Source: Fulvivirga aurantia
GTDB lineage: Bacteria; Bacteroidota; Bacteroidia; Cytophagales; Cyclobacteriaceae
Assembly (NCBI RefSeq): GCF_009711475.1
Contig: NZ_SMMD01000820.1
Coordinates: forward strand, 1-9,516
DNA: 9,516 bases
Direction of reading: 5' to 3'
Shown one piece after another: positions 6,598 to 9,516 of this stretch (position 1 is the first letter of the stretch; each line of letters starts with the position of its first letter). The notes under the pieces were generated by a model. That model saw only the letters and a program-made list of their open reading frames with translations. It was not told where the DNA came from and made no database searches. Both the position numbers and the translations under genes were made by a program.

Positions 6598-7449
6598 ATG
6601 TTTTCGAAGGGGGTGAAGTACATGCTGTTGGCTACATTCTTTTTCGCTCTGATGAATGTCTTTGTGAAAATGGTGCCAAATATCCCTGCGGTAGAAATTG
6701 TGTTCTTTAGATCTATCGTTTCCTTCGTTTTAAGCTATATTTTTCTGGCACACCAAAAGGTGAGTGTTTGGGGTAAGAATAAAAAAATACTACTATCCCG
6801 AGGTTTAAGCGGGGCCGTTGCGCTGATTTTATATTTTACCACTTTGCAGGTAATACCCTTGGCAAGTGCCGTTACCATACAGTTCTTGTCACCAATTTTC
6901 ACCTCCATATTAGGTGTGTTTATTGTAAAGGAAAAAGTAAAGCCATTGCAGTGGTTGTTTTTTCTACTGGCCTTTGCCGGGGTCGTGATGGTGCAAGGCT
7001 TCGATCCGCGAATCACAACTTTCTACCTCGTCATTGGAGTTGTTTCCGCCTTCTTTTCAGGGTTGGCCTATAATTTTATCAGAAAACTCAATCATACTGA
7101 GCATCCTTTGGTTATTGTGTTTTACTTTCCTTTAGTGACACTACCCATCACAGGTATTTACTCAGCTTTTAACTGGGTGCATCCGGAGGGTTGGTGGCAG
7201 TGGTGTCTGCTTCTTCTTATTGGTATTTTCACACAGATTGCACAATATTTTATGACCAAGGCGTACCAGTCTGAAGAGCTTTCTAAAGTGGCAAGCCTTA
7301 AGTACCTCGGCATTATCTATGCGCTTGGTTTTGGCTGGGTGTTCTTCGATGAGACCTTCAACTTTATGACTTATATTGGTATGACGGTGGTGCTACTAGG
7401 GGTAGTTCTTAATATTTGGTATAAGCACCAGCTCTCCTCTAAAAAATAA
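6598..7449 (+). CDS. EamA/DMT-superfamily transporter (10-helix metabolite exporter type)
   Basis: This 283-residue inner-membrane protein has ten predicted hydrophobic helices arranged as two EamA repeats (about 5-134 and 143-277). Typical features of the first repeat are the early FFALMNVFVKM helix, FFRSIVSFVL (36-45) at the start of the second helix, the helix-4 region TTLQVIPLASAVTIQFLSPI (81-100) and KEKVKPLQW (111-119). The second repeat has the matching SKVASLKYLGIIYALGFGWVFFDE (229-252). Members export amino acids, nucleotides or other small metabolites, or are of unknown substrate. Nothing nearby names the substrate. The gene diverges from the Lgt-family operon (87 bases between starts) and is followed after 40 bases by the yebC-like gene on the same strand. 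No exact promoter box was found immediately upstream, and no Shine-Dalgarno sequence precedes the ATG. Confidence 0.92.
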   Translation: MFSKGVKYMLLATFFFALMNVFVKMVPNIPAVEIVFFRSIVSFVLSYIFLAHQKVSVWGKNKKILLSRGLSGAVALILYFTTLQVIPLASAVTIQFLSPIFTSILGVFIVKEKVKPLQWLFFLLAFAGVVMVQGFDPRITTFYLVIGVVSAFFSGLAYNFIRKLNHTEHPLVIVFYFPLVTLPITGIYSAFNWVHPEGWWQWCLLLLIGIFTQIAQYFMTKAYQSEELSKVASLKYLGIIYALGFGWVFFDETFNFMTYIGMTVVLLGVVLNIWYKHQLSSKK

Positions 7450-7450
7450 T

Positions 7451-7458
7451 TATTTTTG
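7451..7458 (+). promoter_or_regulatory. Promoter -7 box for the yebC-family gene
   Basis: TATTTTTG is an exact TAnnTTTG match beginning one base after the EamA stop codon and ending 31 bases before the yebC-family ATG. No TTG box is visible at the standard distance upstream, which falls in the 3' end of the EamA gene. The site may give the gene partial independence from read-through. A TAnnTTTG match in AT-rich DNA can occur by chance. Confidence 0.4.
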
Positions 7459-7489
7459 TATCTAAGCACTATTTAAATTTCTAAGCAAG

Positions 7490-8242
7490 ATGGCAGGACA
7501 TAGCAAGTGGGCCAACATTAAACATAGAAAAGGAGCCCAGGATAAGAAACGAGGAAAAATTTTTACTAAACTCATAAAGGAGATCTCTGTAGCAGCGCGT
7601 GAAGGAGGGGGAGATGTAGAGACTAACCCGAGACTTAGGCTGGCAGTGCAAAATGCCAAGGGGCAGAATATGCCCAAAGACAATATTGAGCGCGCTATAA
7701 AAAAAGCAACTGGCTCAGAGTCTGTAGAGTATTTTGAGCCCACATACGAAGGTTATGGGCCACATGGTGTAGCTGTTTTTGTAGAGTGCGCTACAGATAA
7801 TTTAAATAGAACAGTAGCCAGTGTAAGAGCCACTTTTTCTAAAAATGGGGGTAGCCTGGGTGTAAATGGATCTGTTGACTATATGTTTGATCGAAAAGGC
7901 ATATTTCTGGTAAAGCTGGAAGAAGGTTACAGCGAAGACGAAATAGAACTTGATTTGATTGATGGTGGGGCTGAGGAGCTTGAGTTCAATGAAGATTACC
8001 TACACATAACCACGGCCATGGAAGATTTTGGTAATATGCAGACCAAACTGGATGAGTTGGGCATGGAGGTAGAATCTGCCGAGCTTCAGCGCATACCAAC
8101 CATGATGGTAGACCTCGCTGACGAAGAATTTCAACAGGTGATGAAGTTAATAGATATTTTAGAGGATGATGATGACGTGCAAAAAGTATATCACAACCTA
8201 AATGCCTCTGACGAACAAATGGCTTTGCTATCTGAAGACTAG
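7490..8242 (+). CDS. YebC/PmpR/TACO1-family protein
   Basis: This is a cytosolic protein of 250 residues, the usual family length. The near-invariant N-terminus MAGHSKWANIKHRKGAQD is followed by RGKIFTKLIKEI, the glycine-rich REGGGDVETNPRLR (37-50) and NMPKDNIERAIKKATG (60-75). Then come YEGYGPHGVAVFVECATDN (86-104) and KNGGSLGVNGSVDYMFDRKG (118-137), before the acidic C-terminal domain with AMEDF and EDDDDVQKVYHNL. The family was first annotated as transcriptional regulators (PmpR). More recent work on TACO1 and bacterial members points to a ribosome-associated role in translating difficult, proline-rich sequences. Which role applies here cannot be told from the sequence. It is 40 bases downstream of the EamA gene and converges with GAPDH across a strong hairpin. 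It is a stand-alone copy with no ruvC or ruvA beside it. Confidence 0.96.
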   Translation: MAGHSKWANIKHRKGAQDKKRGKIFTKLIKEISVAAREGGGDVETNPRLRLAVQNAKGQNMPKDNIERAIKKATGSESVEYFEPTYEGYGPHGVAVFVECATDNLNRTVASVRATFSKNGGSLGVNGSVDYMFDRKGIFLVKLEEGYSEDEIELDLIDGGAEELEFNEDYLHITTAMEDFGNMQTKLDELGMEVESAELQRIPTMMVDLADEEFQQVMKLIDILEDDDDVQKVYHNLNASDEQMALLSED

Positions 8243-8261
8243 TTTCAGATTAGTTATAAAT

Positions 8262-8293
8262 AAGAAAGGCTACCCAATCGGGTAGCCTTTCTT
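8262..8293. terminator. Bidirectional intrinsic terminator between the yebC-family and GAPDH genes
   Basis: A perfect 14-bp inverted repeat (arms 8262-8275 and 8280-8293, loop AATC) sits in the 71-base gap between two converging stop codons. The GC-rich apex GGCTACCC/GGGTAGCC is flanked by A-rich bases on the left and T-rich bases on the right, so the transcript from either strand has a hairpin with a U-rich 3' side. The stem can be extended by four further pairs through one U-G wobble (8257-8298). Position and symmetry suit termination of both genes. Confidence 0.9.
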
Positions 8294-8313
8294 GTTTAAA
8301 CTGTATTGCGTAA

Positions 8314-9312
<999 letters not shown>

Positions 9313-9342
9313 TTAAAGATTATATAGTTAATTTTAGAGCGC

Positions 9343-9373
9343 CAAATTTACATGAGTTGCTAGGTAAAACCAA
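9343..9373 (-). promoter_or_regulatory. Bacteroidota-type promoter for gap
   Basis: Read on the minus strand there is TTG (9373-9371), 20 bases, then TAAATTTG (9350-9343), an exact TAnnTTTG match at good spacing. It predicts a leader of roughly 35-40 nucleotides before the ATG at 9300. That leader is AT-rich with no Shine-Dalgarno sequence, which is usual for well-expressed genes in this phylum. Confidence 0.65.
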
Positions 9374-9414
9374 TTATCTAATGCCATTTAAGTGGGGCTG
9401 GATAGAAATGAAGA

Positions 9415-9427
9415 TTTTTTTAAAAAA
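9415..9427. promoter_or_regulatory. T7A6 tract upstream of the tRNA promoter (possible UP-like or bent DNA)
   Basis: Seven T followed directly by six A sit 14 bases upstream of the tRNA -33 box, and the surrounding bases (9410-9432) form a loose palindrome. A/T tracts at this distance from stable-RNA promoters often act as UP elements bound by the RNA polymerase alpha subunit. It also lies in the shared region with the divergent gap promoter. Function is inferred from position only. Confidence 0.35.
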
Positions 9428-9441
9428 TTTTCAGGTCAAGT

Positions 9442-9472
9442 TTTGCAATTAATATTTCACCATATATATTTG
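9442..9472 (+). promoter_or_regulatory. Strong Bacteroidota-type promoter for the tRNA gene
   Basis: TTTG (9442-9445), exactly 19 bases, then TATATTTG (9465-9472) matches both halves of the phylum's consensus at standard spacing. Transcription would begin about 9477-9480, some ten bases before the tRNA 5' end at 9491. This is the best promoter match in the window, as expected for a stable-RNA gene. Confidence 0.78.
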
Positions 9473-9490
9473 CAACTCGTTAATCAAAAC

Positions 9491-9516
9491 GGCCCGTTCG
9501 TCTAGGGGTTAGGACG
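9491..9516 (+). tRNA. 5' part of a tRNA, probably tRNA-Glu (cut by the window edge)
   Basis: The last 26 bases fit the 5' end of a tRNA: a seven-base acceptor strand GGCCCGT, linker TC, D-stem GTCT, loop AGGGGTTA, and returning D-stem GGAC that pairs with GTCT (one wobble), then G. The GTTCGTCTAGGGGTTAGGAC pattern is typical of bacterial tRNA-Glu. The anticodon, T-arm and 3' acceptor strand lie outside the window, so the isotype is inferred from resemblance only. A strong promoter precedes it. Confidence 0.82.

Overview
The window looks like ordinary chromosome from a member of the Bacteroidota, probably a marine or soil Cytophagales-type bacterium. This rests on three things. First, the intergenic DNA carries exact copies of the phylum's promoter element TAnnTTTG, several with a TTG or TTTG box 18-20 bases upstream. 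Second, start codons have no purine-rich Shine-Dalgarno sequence ahead of them. Third, the proteins have a Bacteroidota flavour (OmpA-type lipoprotein, a PspC-only small protein, a J-domain/TPR membrane protein). Genus is not determinable from this alone.

Layout. Positions 32-3709 hold three minus-strand genes: an EmrB/QacA-type drug efflux MFS protein, an OmpA-family lipoprotein and a class III PLP aminotransferase. The last two appear to have their own promoters lying directly against their start codons. A small PspC-domain gene (3752-3946, plus) diverges from the MFS gene across only 42 bases. Positions 3955-6510 form a probable minus-strand operon read as Lgt-family membrane protein, then a membrane-anchored J-domain/TPR protein, then a TerB-like protein. 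Diverging from it are an EamA/DMT transporter (6598-7449) and a YebC-family protein (7490-8242). YebC converges on GAPDH (8314-9300, minus) across a perfect 14-bp hairpin that probably terminates both. Upstream of GAPDH, a divergent region carries a GAPDH promoter and a near-ideal promoter for a tRNA that runs off the window edge (9491 onward, probably tRNA-Glu).

How the genes relate. Most are independent housekeeping or envelope genes. The one grouping with a suggestive theme is the lgt-like/J-TPR/TerB-like cluster. It puts an Lgt-family enzyme with an unusual cysteine-rich active-site motif beside a J-domain co-chaperone and a TerB-like domain, the last two being domains that are fused in DjlA-type co-chaperones. 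No mobile element, CRISPR array, prophage or transfer signature was seen. No stretch over 300 bases lacks a gene.
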